Source: Nitrosomonas eutropha
GTDB taxonomy: Bacteria > Pseudomonadota > Gammaproteobacteria > Burkholderiales > Nitrosomonadaceae
DNA: 38,220 nucleotides
Assembly (NCBI RefSeq): GCF_003201195.1
Contig: NZ_QICQ01000027.1
Coordinates: forward strand, 1-38,220
Reading direction: 5' to 3'
In this document: positions 1-8,022 of the stretch, piece by piece
How positions within the stretch are numbered: position 1 is the first letter of the stretch
Layout: each line of letters starts with the position of its first letter
Notes under the pieces: model-generated
Database searches by the model: none
The model's input: only the letters and a program-made list of their open reading frames with translations
What the model was told of the DNA's origin: nothing
Position numbers and translations under genes: made by a program

Positions 1-78
1 ATACTCACTGCGGTGTTCCTGCACCAGACGGACTGCGCGCGCTCTTACTTCGGGGGAATATTTATTTGATTTGTTCAT
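1..78 (-). CDS. IS3-family transposase OrfA, N-terminal 26 residues (partial)
   Basis: The minus-strand frame starts with ATG at 78-76 and runs open to the window edge. It encodes [19 protein letters not shown] and then QEHRSEY, the typical start of IS3-family OrfA, where YSPEVRxRAVRLV begins the helix-turn-helix that binds the element ends. Only 26 codons are present. In intact IS3 elements OrfA is joined to OrfB, the DDE catalytic part, by a programmed -1 frameshift; that part lies outside the window. Confidence 0.8.
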   Translation of the reverse strand, partial: MNKSNKYSPEVRARAVRLVQEHRSEY

Positions 79-128
79 GGCTCCATCTTCTCAGATAGTG
101 GAGCCTCCTCAAAACCCGGGGCGGTTCA
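1..128 (-). mobile_element. Left-edge fragment of an IS3-family-like element
   Basis: The first 128 bases look like the terminal part of an insertion sequence read on the minus strand. The outer end (about 98-128, minus strand) begins TGAACCGCCCCGGGTTTTG, a G/C-rich terminus of the kind seen in IS3-family inverted repeats, and lies about 20 bases ahead of a transposase OrfA start. The rest lies outside the window, so the second end and any target duplication cannot be checked. The family comes from the OrfA N-terminus plus the TGAACC terminus; the exact element is not identified. Confidence 0.75.
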
Positions 129-288
129 CAGAAAAATATCTATACATGTCCATCCTGGTTAAAGCTTTGCACCAAACCCCCGTTAAATATGGCTATCAAC
201 AGATCTATTTTATCAGCCTGAACCGGGCATTTGATGTCGTATAGATTACATTAATATCTTCATTAAATTATTCATTCATGGATCTACA

Positions 289-984
289 ATGGTAAAGTTC
301 CTCAACACAAGTGCGACAAATTACTTCCTCGAAGAACTCATAAAAAGTGCAAAGGATCGGCTCATCCTCATCAGCCCATTCCTTCGCCTGAATGACAGAA
401 TCAAAGAATTGCTGGAAGATAAAAATCGCCTGAAAATTGACGTAAGAGTCGTCTACGGAAAAAGTGAACTCCAGCCAGAAGAAATTAGCTGGCTTACTGA
501 ACTCTTCTATTTACGGACTAGTTTTTGCAAGAACCTGCACGCAAAATGCTATCTCAATGAAGAATTATGCATTATCACCAGCTTGAATCTCTACGAATTC
601 AGTCAAGTTAACAACAACGAAATGGGTGTGCTCATTCAGCGCTCTGAAGATGCCGAGCTTTATCAGGAAGCTTACGAAGAAGCACAACGCATCATCCGTA
701 TCAGTGATGAAGTACGCATTTCAGTCGAGACCATCGGAAAGGAATCGGAATCAACAGCTGAAGCCGATGAGCAGTCCACAGACAAGCTAACAACTTCCAA
801 GCTGGCGCAAAAGATCGGAATCAAAACTATCGATCTTATAGAGCAATTGACGCACGCTGGTTATCTCGAAGTACGGGACGGTAAAAATTACATCACATTC
901 AAAGGGAAAAATGCCGGGGGTGAATTCCGCATGAGTCCAAAGTATGGCCCTTATTTCCTTTGGCCTGAAAGCTTCCGACTGTAA
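289..984 (+). CDS. Phospholipase D-family protein with C-terminal winged-helix-like domain
   Basis: A 231-residue protein. Residues 1-140 look like a single PLD-type phosphodiesterase domain: ILISPFL near 26-32, the HxK pair H84 and K86 in NLHAKCYLN, the S98-x-N100 element in TSLNLYEF, and E111 in NNNEMGV. Such proteins normally need two HxK halves, so a homodimer is expected. Residues 141-168 are charged and low in complexity, probably a linker. Residues 169-205 (TSKLAQKIGIKTIDLIEQL, then a strand-rich stretch) resemble a winged helix, and the protein ends in an aromatic tail, YGPYFLWPESF. PLD-family members include nucleases and phospholipases; the substrate here is unknown. It stands alone between an IS3-like end and an IS630-like scrap. 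The start has only a weak ribosome binding site. Confidence 0.75.
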   Translation: MVKFLNTSATNYFLEELIKSAKDRLILISPFLRLNDRIKELLEDKNRLKIDVRVVYGKSELQPEEISWLTELFYLRTSFCKNLHAKCYLNEELCIITSLNLYEFSQVNNNEMGVLIQRSEDAELYQEAYEEAQRIIRISDEVRISVETIGKESESTAEADEQSTDKLTTSKLAQKIGIKTIDLIEQLTHAGYLEVRDGKNYITFKGKNAGGEFRMSPKYGPYFLWPESFRL

Positions 985-1112
985 TAATTATCAGCCATTC
1001 ATATACCACATCCAGAATATTCTTCAGGAGCCACCCTCAAACATGAGACAAATGATTTGTAAAGTATTTGTTAGCCCACCCCCATATAACAATTCATTCA
1101 GGCCAATACTGT

Positions 1113-1142
1113 TTTGATGTGGTTTAATGAAACCACATCAAA
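1113..1142. repeat. 13-bp perfect inverted repeat, 4-nt loop
   Basis: TTTGATGTGGTTT (1113-1125) is followed by a four-base loop, AATG, and its exact complement AAACCACATCAAA (1130-1142). No T-run follows on either side, so a normal intrinsic terminator is not supported. It directly abuts the start of the IS630-like fragment and may be the footprint of a lost element, or a structured 3' end for the PLD gene. Confidence 0.6.
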
Positions 1143-1211
1143 GTGTTGGATCTGTTCACCCCTGAGGAGTGTGCCAACTACCTTGCTTCATGTGGATATA
1201 TAAACAAGTAA
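1131..1211 (+). pseudogene. IS630-like transposase C-terminal remnant
   Basis: The plus frame reads VLDLFTPEECANYLASCGYI and then NK and a TAA stop at 1209-1211. The FTPEECANY...GY tail is characteristic of the last residues of IS630-family DDE transposases. Upstream the frame is closed by TGA at 1128-1130, so only about 26 codons survive and nothing functional remains. The assignment rests on this short motif. Confidence 0.55.
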
Positions 1212-1279
1212 ATTCAAAATGATCTAACCTTTCTCTTTGGCTACCAAATAATAATCCGCAGAAAGCCGTTACATTTTTT

Positions 1280-2134
1280 TCAATGCCCCGTTAGCCCCAA
1301 CCGCTGCCAGATTTTTGTGGGTAGTACGGCCGAGTTAAGCGTGTAGAAATGCAGGCCGGGTGCACCGGCTTCCAGCAGGCGCGCACAAAGTGCGGTGACC
1401 ACATCCAGCCCGAATGCCTGGATGGAAGGGATGTCATCACCAAAGCTCTCCAGTTTTTTGCGAATCCAGCGGGGTATCTCCGCTCCACAGCCATCGGAAA
1501 ATCTTGCCAGTTGGGAAAATTTGCTGATCGGCATGATGCCGGGAACGATTGGGACACTGATATTCGCAGCTTCGCACATCTCTACGAAATGCAGATAGGC
1601 ATCGACGTTATAGAAAAACTGGGTAATCGCTGCATTGGCACCTGCCTCAACTTTTCGTCTGAAGTTGGTGAAATCCTCCAGTGCGGAACGTGCCTGTGGA
1701 TGATATTCCGGATAAGCTGCCACTTCGATCCAGAAAGTATCGCCGAACTCCTTGCGGATAAATGCCACCAGCTCATTGGCATAGCGGAATTCACCCGCCT
1801 GCGCCATGCCCGAAGGCAGATCACCACGCAACGCGATAATGTGGCGGATATTGTGGCTGTGATATTTTTCAAGAATGGAGCGGATATTGTCGCGGGTGGA
1901 ACCGATACAGGATAGATGCGGCGCTACCGGGGAACCTTCTGCCTGGATTTCCAGCACGGTTTCCAGCGTCCGCTCCCGAGTGGAGCCACCTGCACCGAAT
2001 GTTACCGAAAAGAACTTCGGGTTGAAGCGGGCAAGTTGTATACGCGTTGCCCGCAGTTTTTCCATGCCTTCCGGTGTCTGCGGCGGGAAAAACTCAAAAC
2101 TGAATGTGGGCGTAAAATTTTTCTGGGATAACAT
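1280..2134 (-). CDS. metF: 5,10-methylenetetrahydrofolate reductase
   Basis: Encodes a 284-residue FAD-dependent MetF that reduces 5,10-methylene-THF to 5-methyl-THF, the methyl donor for methionine synthase. Visible family motifs are FEFFPP (13-18), TFGAGGST (45-52), ALRGD (101-105) and ITQFFYN in the second half of the TIM barrel. The length is normal for the bacterial short form without the C-terminal regulatory domain. It is the third gene of the minus-strand cluster metK-ahcY-metF, 280 bases downstream of ahcY, and that spacer carries a structured element. Co-transcription with ahcY is likely but not certain because of the gap. The ATG at 2134 gives the expected N-terminus. Confidence 0.96.
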   Translation of the reverse strand: MLSQKNFTPTFSFEFFPPQTPEGMEKLRATRIQLARFNPKFFSVTFGAGGSTRERTLETVLEIQAEGSPVAPHLSCIGSTRDNIRSILEKYHSHNIRHIIALRGDLPSGMAQAGEFRYANELVAFIRKEFGDTFWIEVAAYPEYHPQARSALEDFTNFRRKVEAGANAAITQFFYNVDAYLHFVEMCEAANISVPIVPGIMPISKFSQLARFSDGCGAEIPRWIRKKLESFGDDIPSIQAFGLDVVTALCARLLEAGAPGLHFYTLNSAVLPTKIWQRLGLTGH

Positions 2135-2345
2135 CTGGACTTACTTCCATTGGCCACTTCCCTTCAAAGGAAGCAGTAGTGAGAATTTATGAAATAAAAC
2201 CCAAATTTTCCATCAGATCCTTGCAGCAGCGAAAAACAACCTTTCAAAATCTGCTGGATTGCTTGACACCTACAGTGCTCGCAAAGACGGTATTTTGTCA
2301 CCTGTTGAATTTCGCATCTTCTGCCCTGATGAAGAACCCGGGATA

Positions 2346-2392
2346 AAGCCGGGGGAATACAACTGTCGCTTTGACAGCGATTTCTCCGGCTT
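2346..2392 (-). other. Structured element between ahcY and metF
   Basis: Just past the ahcY stop, 2380-2392 can pair with 2346-2358 (AAGCCGG core, 13 pairs allowing two G-U). These arms enclose an inner hairpin, CTGTC-GCTTT-GACAG, at 2363-2377. Read on the minus strand, the ahcY-metF transcript would fold into a two-tier stem. No T-run follows, so it is not a classical terminator. It may stabilise the ahcY 3' end or attenuate metF. I know of no matching riboswitch class. Confidence 0.5.
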
Positions 2393-2414
2393 CAATCAGT
2401 TCAACCACTCAAAC

Positions 2415-3851
2415 TCAATAACGGTACATCTCGGGTTTATAAGGTCCGTTTTTATCGAGATTGAGGTAGTGCGCCTGCTCGTCGGTCAGTTCGGTCAGCT
2501 TCACACCCAGTTTACCCAGATGCAGACGCGCAACCATTTCATCCAGCTGTTTAGGAAGTACATACACCTTCTTCTGGTAATCTTTACCGTTTTGCCAGAG
2601 TTCCATCTGCGCCAGCACCTGATTGGTGAAGGAGCTGGACATGACAAAAGACGGATGGCCGGTAGCACACCCCAGATTAACGAGACGTCCTTGTGCCAGC
2701 ACGATGATGCGGCGGCCAGTCGGGAAGATGACATGATCAACCTGTGGCTTGATGTTTTCCCACTGGTACTTCTGAACTGAGGCAATATCGATTTCAGAAT
2801 CGAAGTGGCCGATGTTGCATACGATCGCCTGATTCTTCATTTTCAGCATGTGGTCATGGGTGATCACACGCAGATTGCCGGTGGCGGTGACGAAAATATC
2901 TGCTTTATCACAGGCATCGTCCATGGTCACCACACGATATCCTTCCATCGCCGCCTGCAATGCACAGATTGGATCAATCTCGGTAATCCAGACAGTTGCT
3001 CCCAGGCCGCGCAATGACTGCGCACAGCCTTTGCCGACATCGCCATAACCACAAATCACAGCTATTTTTCCGGCAATCATTACATCGGTTGCGCGTTTGA
3101 TGCCATCCACCAATGATTCACGGCAACCATAAAGATTATCGAATTTGGATTTGGTGACTGAATCATTGACATTGATCGCCGGGAATGGAAGTTCACCTTT
3201 CTTTTCCATTTCGTACAGGCGATGTACACCGGTTGTGGTTTCTTCTGTCACACCGCGAATTCCGGCAAGGTTACGCGAGTACCAGCCCGGATGGCTGGTA
3301 AGACGGCTACGGATGGAAGCAAACAGTACCTGTTCTTCCTCATTGGACGGATTGGCAATCACGGAAGGATCGCGTTCAGCCCTGCTGCCAAGGATGAGCA
3401 GTAAGGTGGCATCCCCGCCATCATCCAGAATCATATTGGCGGCATGCGAGCCATCACTGGTCCATTCAAATATCTGGTGAGCGTAGTCCCAATATTCCTT
3501 CAGTGATTCTCCCTTGTAGGCAAATACTGGAATATCGCGGGCGGCAATCGCCGCAGCAGCATGATCCTGGGTGGAGAAAATATTGCAGGAAGCCCAGCGG
3601 ACTTCTGCACCCAGTGCCACCAGTGTTTCAATTAACACGGCGGTCTGGATAGTCATGTGCAGGGAACCGGCAATTCTGGCCCCTGCCAGCGGCTTCTTGC
3701 CGGCATACTGTTCGCGCAGCGCCATCAAACCGGGCATTTCAGTTTCGGCAATGGCAATTTCCTTTCTGCCCCAATCTGCCAATGACAAATCAGCCACCTC
3801 GCAGTCGGTAAAAACAGAGTTGTCCACTACGGGGTTGATTGTTGCACTCAT
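2415..3851 (-). CDS. ahcY: S-adenosyl-L-homocysteine hydrolase
   Basis: Encodes a 478-residue NAD-dependent enzyme that splits SAH, the inhibitory product of SAM-dependent methylation, into homocysteine and adenosine. Landmarks are [13 protein letters not shown] near 65-77, the Rossmann signature CGYGDVGKG (267-275), and the conserved C-terminal end KPEMYRY, whose last residues reach the neighbouring subunit in this family. The segment around 150-190 is the insertion typical of the long bacterial form. The start is fixed by AGGAG at 3863-3859, seven bases before the ATG. The 135-base spacer from metK contains a SAH riboswitch, so expression should rise with the enzyme's own substrate. Confidence 0.98.
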   Translation of the reverse strand: MSATINPVVDNSVFTDCEVADLSLADWGRKEIAIAETEMPGLMALREQYAGKKPLAGARIAGSLHMTIQTAVLIETLVALGAEVRWASCNIFSTQDHAAAAIAARDIPVFAYKGESLKEYWDYAHQIFEWTSDGSHAANMILDDGGDATLLLILGSRAERDPSVIANPSNEEEQVLFASIRSRLTSHPGWYSRNLAGIRGVTEETTTGVHRLYEMEKKGELPFPAINVNDSVTKSKFDNLYGCRESLVDGIKRATDVMIAGKIAVICGYGDVGKGCAQSLRGLGATVWITEIDPICALQAAMEGYRVVTMDDACDKADIFVTATGNLRVITHDHMLKMKNQAIVCNIGHFDSEIDIASVQKYQWENIKPQVDHVIFPTGRRIIVLAQGRLVNLGCATGHPSFVMSSSFTNQVLAQMELWQNGKDYQKKVYVLPKQLDEMVARLHLGKLGVKLTELTDEQAHYLNLDKNGPYKPEMYRY

Positions 3852-3874
3852 AACACATCTCCTGAGAAGTGAAA

Positions 3875-3940
3875 GAGCGCCGTTGTTGGGTTGTTCATTT
3901 GTCCGAGCCTCACGAGATAGACCGTTGCAGCGCTCCTCGG
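3875..3940 (-). promoter_or_regulatory. S-adenosylhomocysteine (SAH) riboswitch aptamer
   Basis: Read on the minus strand, 3940-3922 is CCGAGGAGCGCTGCAACGG, followed by GAGGCTCGG near 3911-3903 and AACGGCGCTC at 3884-3875. This matches the conserved core of the SAH riboswitch class. GAGCGC (3935-3930) pairs with GCGCTC (3880-3875), and CCGAG (3940-3936) with CTCGG (3907-3903). It ends 12 bases before the ahcY Shine-Dalgarno. That site lies in a short imperfect palindrome (minus-strand CACTTCTCAGGAGATGTG), so control may act on translation. The class is known to turn on ahcY when SAH is high. Confidence 0.93.
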
Positions 3941-3949
3941 TACAAATGG

Positions 3950-3974
3950 AACATCATTCACGCTGAATGATGTT
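3950..3974 (-). other. 11-bp hairpin between metK and the SAH riboswitch
   Basis: AACATCATTCA (3950-3960) and TGAATGATGTT (3964-3974) are perfect complements around a three-base loop. The element lies 12 bases after the metK stop and 9 bases before the aptamer. It is A/T-rich with no T-run after it, so a strong terminator is unlikely. It could protect the metK 3' end, mark a processing site, or insulate the aptamer from misfolding with metK sequence. Confidence 0.55.
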
Positions 3975-3986
3975 GATGAAAAATAT

Positions 3987-5150
3987 TCAAATACCTGCAT
4001 CCGCTATAAGCTGCTCTGCAATGTCGGTTTTCTCCCAGGTGAAACTGGGTTCTTCCCGACCAAAATGGCCATACGCAGCCGTTTTGCTATAAATCGGACG
4101 CAGCAGATTCAGTTCATGAATGATCGCTCTGGGGCGCAGATCAAAATTCCGGGTGATCAGCTCGGCGAGTTTTTCATCTGAAACTTTACCGGTACCAAAA
4201 GTTTCCAACATTAATGAAACCGGCTTAGCCACGCCAATTGCATAAGCCACCTGAACTTCACATTTGCGTGCCAGGCCGGCAGCTACAATATTTTTGGCGA
4301 CATAACGGGCAGCATAAGCTGCTGAGCGATCCACCTTGGAAGGATCCTTACCGGAAAAAGCACCGCCACCATGATGGGCTGTGCCACCGTAAGTATCCAC
4401 GATGATCTTGCGCCCGGTTAGTCCACAATCGCCCATCGGCCCGCCCACCACGAAACGACCGGTAGGATTGACCAGATACCGAATATCACTACTCAGCATT
4501 TCTGCAGGCAATACAGGTTTGATGATTTCCTCGACAACTCCTTCAAACAAATCGCCATTGGAAATATCCGGATCATGCTGGGTTGAAATAACGACTGTTT
4601 CTATGTTTTTCGGTTTCCCGTCAATATAGCGTACTGAAACCTGGGATTTGGCATCCGGACGCAGCCATGACAGCTGGCCGCTTTTTCTCAATTTTGCCTG
4701 CTGTTCAACCAAACGATGTGCATAGTAAATCGGCAGCGGCATTAGTTGCGGCGTTTCATCACAGGCATAACCGAACATCAGTCCCTGATCTCCCGCCCCC
4801 TGATCCATCTCCTCTTCCTTGCTGCGATTCACCCCCAGAGCAATATCGGGAGACTGTTTGTTAAAAGCGGTCAGCACCGCGCAGGTGCTTGCATCAAAGC
4901 CAATCTCGGAACTGGTATAGCCGATTTCACGCACCGTATCTCGTGGGATGACGTTGTAATCAATGGTAGCATGGGTCGTTATTTCACCTGACAAAACGAT
5001 CAGCCCTGTACTGCACATGGTTTCACAGGCTACACGCGCATGAGGATCCTGTTGCAGAATTGCATCAAGGATTGCATCCGATATCTGGTCGGCCACCTTA
5101 TCAGGGTGGCCTTCAGATACGGATTCAGACGTAAAAAGATAGTTACTCAT
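3987..5150 (-). CDS. metK: S-adenosylmethionine synthetase
   Basis: Encodes a 387-residue methionine adenosyltransferase that makes SAM from methionine and ATP. Signatures include [15 protein letters not shown] (12-26), the hexapeptide GAGDQG (118-123) and [16 protein letters not shown] (261-276), which holds the phosphate-binding loop. Length and sequence are complete. It is the first gene of metK-ahcY-metF. The start at 5150 gives the conserved N-terminus [15 protein letters not shown]. The bases just upstream (minus strand AACAAAACAAACT before ATG) contain no purine-rich Shine-Dalgarno, which is unusual for such a highly expressed gene. The leader further upstream has interleaved complementary segments. 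Confidence 0.97.
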   Translation of the reverse strand: MSNYLFTSESVSEGHPDKVADQISDAILDAILQQDPHARVACETMCSTGLIVLSGEITTHATIDYNVIPRDTVREIGYTSSEIGFDASTCAVLTAFNKQSPDIALGVNRSKEEEMDQGAGDQGLMFGYACDETPQLMPLPIYYAHRLVEQQAKLRKSGQLSWLRPDAKSQVSVRYIDGKPKNIETVVISTQHDPDISNGDLFEGVVEEIIKPVLPAEMLSSDIRYLVNPTGRFVVGGPMGDCGLTGRKIIVDTYGGTAHHGGGAFSGKDPSKVDRSAAYAARYVAKNIVAAGLARKCEVQVAYAIGVAKPVSLMLETFGTGKVSDEKLAELITRNFDLRPRAIIHELNLLRPIYSKTAAYGHFGREEPSFTWEKTDIAEQLIADAGI

Positions 5151-5247
5151 AGTTTGTTTTGTTAATTAAATTTGGATATGAATGAGATAATACTCAGGCA
5201 AGAGTAAAACCAATTCCGGATTTGAGGCCAAAGACTGCAGTTATTTA

Positions 5248-5281
5248 TTAAGGTACAGTGCAAAACTACCTTAAAGCACTG
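5248..5281 (-). promoter_or_regulatory. Interleaved inverted repeats in the metK leader (candidate RNA switch or operator)
   Basis: On the plus strand the order is TTAAGGTA (5248-5255), CAGTGC (5256-5261), TACCTTAA (5267-5274), GCACTG (5276-5281). The first pairs with the third over 8 bp and the second with the fourth over 6 bp, so the two helices cross. With almost no joining loop, a full pseudoknot would be strained, so the pairings are more likely alternatives. The element lies about 100 bases upstream of metK and about 160 upstream of the divergent dehydrogenase, so it could also be a DNA operator. No known SAM riboswitch class is recognised. Confidence 0.4.
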
Positions 5282-5442
5282 CTTGTTGAGCAACCGGATT
5301 ATTCCAGAAATCCGTATGAAAATCATTGTTCTTTTTACTGACCCTGCCTAGATCAGGTAATGCGGATGCAATAATCTGTCATTTTTTCATCTCAATGCTC
5401 CCGGAAAATGCCGATTATTTTGACCATGTACAGGAGTTTTCC

Positions 5443-6141
5443 ATGAATACTGTTTTGATTACCGGCGCCAATCGGGGAATCGGATTGGAATTTGCCACAC
5501 AATATGCGGCAGACGGGTGGCAGGTAGTCGCCTGCTGCCGGCAACCGCAACAGGCCATGGCGCTCAATCAGCTGGCTGAGCAGTACAAAGATCATTTTTC
5601 CATTTACCAGCTTGATGTACGTGAGCTTGCCGAAATAGATCAGTTGTCACAAAAGCTGCATGATTTGTCCATTGATGTGCTGATTAATAACGCAGGCGTT
5701 TATCCACCTGCACAAAATGGGGAGTTTGGTCATATCAACTATGATGACTGGATGGAGGCCTTCAGGGTCAATACATTCGCCCCCCTCAGAATGGCAGAAG
5801 CCCTGGTGAAACAGGTTGCTCGCAGCAAATTGAAAGTTATCGCCACCATCACCAGCAAAATGGCCAGTATCGACGATAACCAGCGTGGCGGCAGTTATAT
5901 TTACCGATCCAGCAAAACTGCCGTAAACATGGTGGTAAAAAGTCTTGCCATTGATCTGCAGCCTCGCGGTATTATTTCAGTGCTGCTACATCCAGGCTGG
6001 GTACAGACTGATATGGGTGGACGTGGCGCGTTAATCACAGCAAAGCAGAGTGTGACCGGCATGAAAGGCATCCTGGATAAAATCACCCATACGGATACAG
6101 GCAAATTTCTTGCCTACGATGGACAGCACATCCCTTGGTAG
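5443..6141 (+). CDS. Short-chain dehydrogenase/reductase (C-factor-like)
   Basis: A 232-residue classical SDR. It shows the NAD(P)-binding TGANRGIG (7-14), LDVR at 57-60, NNAG (82-85), the catalytic serine in TITSKM (S138), and the catalytic Y154-x-x-x-K158 (IYRSSK). PGWVQTDMGG follows, typical of the CsgA/C-factor-like subgroup. The substrate is unknown. The ATG at 5443 is chosen over upstream in-frame starts because AGGAG at 5432-5436 lies at good spacing and translation then begins directly at the Rossmann strand. The gene diverges from metK and is followed 46 bases later by tsaE. Confidence 0.9.
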   Translation: MNTVLITGANRGIGLEFATQYAADGWQVVACCRQPQQAMALNQLAEQYKDHFSIYQLDVRELAEIDQLSQKLHDLSIDVLINNAGVYPPAQNGEFGHINYDDWMEAFRVNTFAPLRMAEALVKQVARSKLKVIATITSKMASIDDNQRGGSYIYRSSKTAVNMVVKSLAIDLQPRGIISVLLHPGWVQTDMGGRGALITAKQSVTGMKGILDKITHTDTGKFLAYDGQHIPW

Positions 6142-6187
6142 TCTTTTTTACCTGCCTTTCAAGCAACAAACTTTCACTGGTAACCAA

Positions 6188-6664
6188 ATGCGCTCATCTT
6201 ATGTTGTGCAACTCGACGATGAAGCAGCAACTTTGTTCCTGGGAGAGCAGCTTGCAGCTATACTTCGCCCTGGTTTGACCGTATTCCTTTATGGTGATCT
6301 GGGAGCCGGCAAAACTACGCTCGCACGTGGAATATTGAAAGGGCTGGGGCATTATGACAAGGTGAGAAGTCCCACCTATAACCTGGTTGAAATCTACAAA
6401 CTTTCAGAGTTATACTTGTATCACTTTGATTTTTATAGACTCAATGACCCATTGGAGTGGGAAGAAGCAGGCTTCCGGGAGTATTTCAACCAGAATTCCA
6501 TCTGTCTGGTCGAATGGCCTGAAAAAGCAGGGGAATTTCTGCACGCAGCTGATCTGAAAATATGGATCAGCTATTCTGGAACAGGAAGAATCGCCGAACT
6601 CAAGGCGGAAACGGAGGCAGGAGAACAATGCTTATCACGCTGGCAAAAACAGGTATCCGAATGA
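6188..6664 (+). CDS. tsaE: tRNA threonylcarbamoyladenosine biosynthesis ATPase TsaE
   Basis: A 158-residue P-loop ATPase that works with TsaD and TsaB in making the t6A modification at A37 of ANN-decoding tRNAs. The Walker A motif is GDLGAGKTT (36-44). SPTYNLVEIY (61-70), HFDFYRL (79-85) and LVEWPEKA (108-114) are family signatures. The ATG at 6188 is chosen because the N-terminus then matches the usual short strand; an in-frame ATG at 6110 would overlap the dehydrogenase. The stop TGA (6662-6664) overlaps the ATG at 6661 of the amidase, suggesting translational coupling. A tsaE-amidase pair is a common proteobacterial order. Confidence 0.95.
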   Translation: MRSSYVVQLDDEAATLFLGEQLAAILRPGLTVFLYGDLGAGKTTLARGILKGLGHYDKVRSPTYNLVEIYKLSELYLYHFDFYRLNDPLEWEEAGFREYFNQNSICLVEWPEKAGEFLHAADLKIWISYSGTGRIAELKAETEAGEQCLSRWQKQVSE

Positions 6665-7968
6665 ATCAACCCGGAACCAGGCAGTGCTCTCCATTTCTAC
6701 TTTTCGTTATAGCTATCCTCCTGCAACTGGCTTTGTATAGCAACGATACATCAGCTGGCACTCAAATCACGGCAGCACGCTACTGGGCGGGGCCCGAGTA
6801 TACCCGGTTGACACTGGAATCGAGTAAGCCGGTTAAATACTCGGTCAGCACACTCCAATCACCCAAAAGAATCGTGATGGACATGGAGAATATTTCATTG
6901 TCTGATGTACTGAAGAGCTTGCCAGCAAAGACCGAATCACGGGATCCCCTGGTTGGTGCATTAAGAGTCGGCAATTTCAATTCGCGGACTGTCAGGCTGG
7001 TCGTGGAATTAAAAACAGATGCTGTACCCAAAGCATTCGCGCTTGATCCTGTAGACCAATTTGGGCATCGGCTGGTGCTGGATCTTTACCCATCGAAAAA
7101 ACTGATAACAGAACCGTATGAACAGGACCCACTCATAGCATTAATACAAAAAAACAAGAAACCTGCGCCAGTCGCTCATTCACACAATGTAACCCCCGCT
7201 GCGACTTCGAAGACTGTCCTGACAGCAACCAGCCGCAAACCTGAAAAGAACCGGATTATTACTATCGCAATTGACGCCGGACATGGCGGCAAGGATCCGG
7301 GAGCAATTGGTCCGCAAGGCTCCATGGAAAAAAATATAACCCTTTCCATCGCCAGAAAACTCAAGGCCAGAATTGACAAGGAACCGGGTATGCGTTCCGT
7401 ACTAATTCGTGACGGAGATTACTTCATATCGCTGGCTGAACGGCGCATCAAGGCAAGACAAGCCAATGCCGATTTATTTGTATCTATTCATGCTGATGCT
7501 GCTCCACGGAGAGAAGCACATGGTGCATCAATTTACGCATTATCAGAAAATGGTGCCACTTCCACCACAGCGAGCTGGCTGGCCAAAAAGGAAAATGCGG
7601 TTGATCTGATCGGCGGAGTCAAACTGGATAACAAAGATCGATACCTAAAGCAAACACTGATTGATCTGTCCATGAATGCCACGATTAATGACAGTATCCG
7701 GCTGGCCAATCACGTATTGAATGAAATCGGGACAATCAGCCATCTGCACAAAAAAAATGTGGAACAGGCTGGTTTTGCAGTACTCAAATCACCTGATATT
7801 CCATCTGTTCTGGTTGAAACCGCATTCATCAGCAACCAGACTGAAGAAGCCAAACTTAATTCAGAGATTCACCAGAATAAATTGGTTGATGCGATATCAG
7901 TCGGACTTAAACGCTATTTCAACAGCGGATCCTGGCAGACACGGATGGATGTTGCTGATACCAGATAA
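6661..7968 (+). CDS. amiC: N-acetylmuramoyl-L-alanine amidase, AmiC/AmiB type
   Basis: A 435-residue periplasmic amidase that cleaves the amide bond between N-acetylmuramic acid and the stem peptide during daughter-cell separation. A signal peptide (hydrophobic core 11-25) is followed by an AMIN domain at roughly 35-145, thought to bind peptidoglycan and place the enzyme at the septum. After a proline/threonine-rich linker comes an Amidase_3 domain from about 198. Zinc and catalytic residues are visible: H208 in DAGHGG, E223 in SMEKN, H277 in VSIHAD and E386 in VETAFIS. The start is ambiguous: ATG 6661 overlaps the tsaE stop, but an in-frame ATG at 6628 has AGGAG upstream and would add 11 residues. 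Confidence 0.93.
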   Translation: MNQPGTRQCSPFLLFVIAILLQLALYSNDTSAGTQITAARYWAGPEYTRLTLESSKPVKYSVSTLQSPKRIVMDMENISLSDVLKSLPAKTESRDPLVGALRVGNFNSRTVRLVVELKTDAVPKAFALDPVDQFGHRLVLDLYPSKKLITEPYEQDPLIALIQKNKKPAPVAHSHNVTPAATSKTVLTATSRKPEKNRIITIAIDAGHGGKDPGAIGPQGSMEKNITLSIARKLKARIDKEPGMRSVLIRDGDYFISLAERRIKARQANADLFVSIHADAAPRREAHGASIYALSENGATSTTASWLAKKENAVDLIGGVKLDNKDRYLKQTLIDLSMNATINDSIRLANHVLNEIGTISHLHKKNVEQAGFAVLKSPDIPSVLVETAFISNQTEEAKLNSEIHQNKLVDAISVGLKRYFNSGSWQTRMDVADTR

Positions 7969-8022
7969 GAGATATCAGCCTCTACCGGTTCTCAGACTAC
8001 ACTGTTTTATAGAGATGTCTGC

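Noticed and set aside
1349..1915. 188-residue plus-strand open frame
   Set aside because: It lies entirely antisense to metF, whose family motifs are clear; its residues look like reverse-strand metF sequence.
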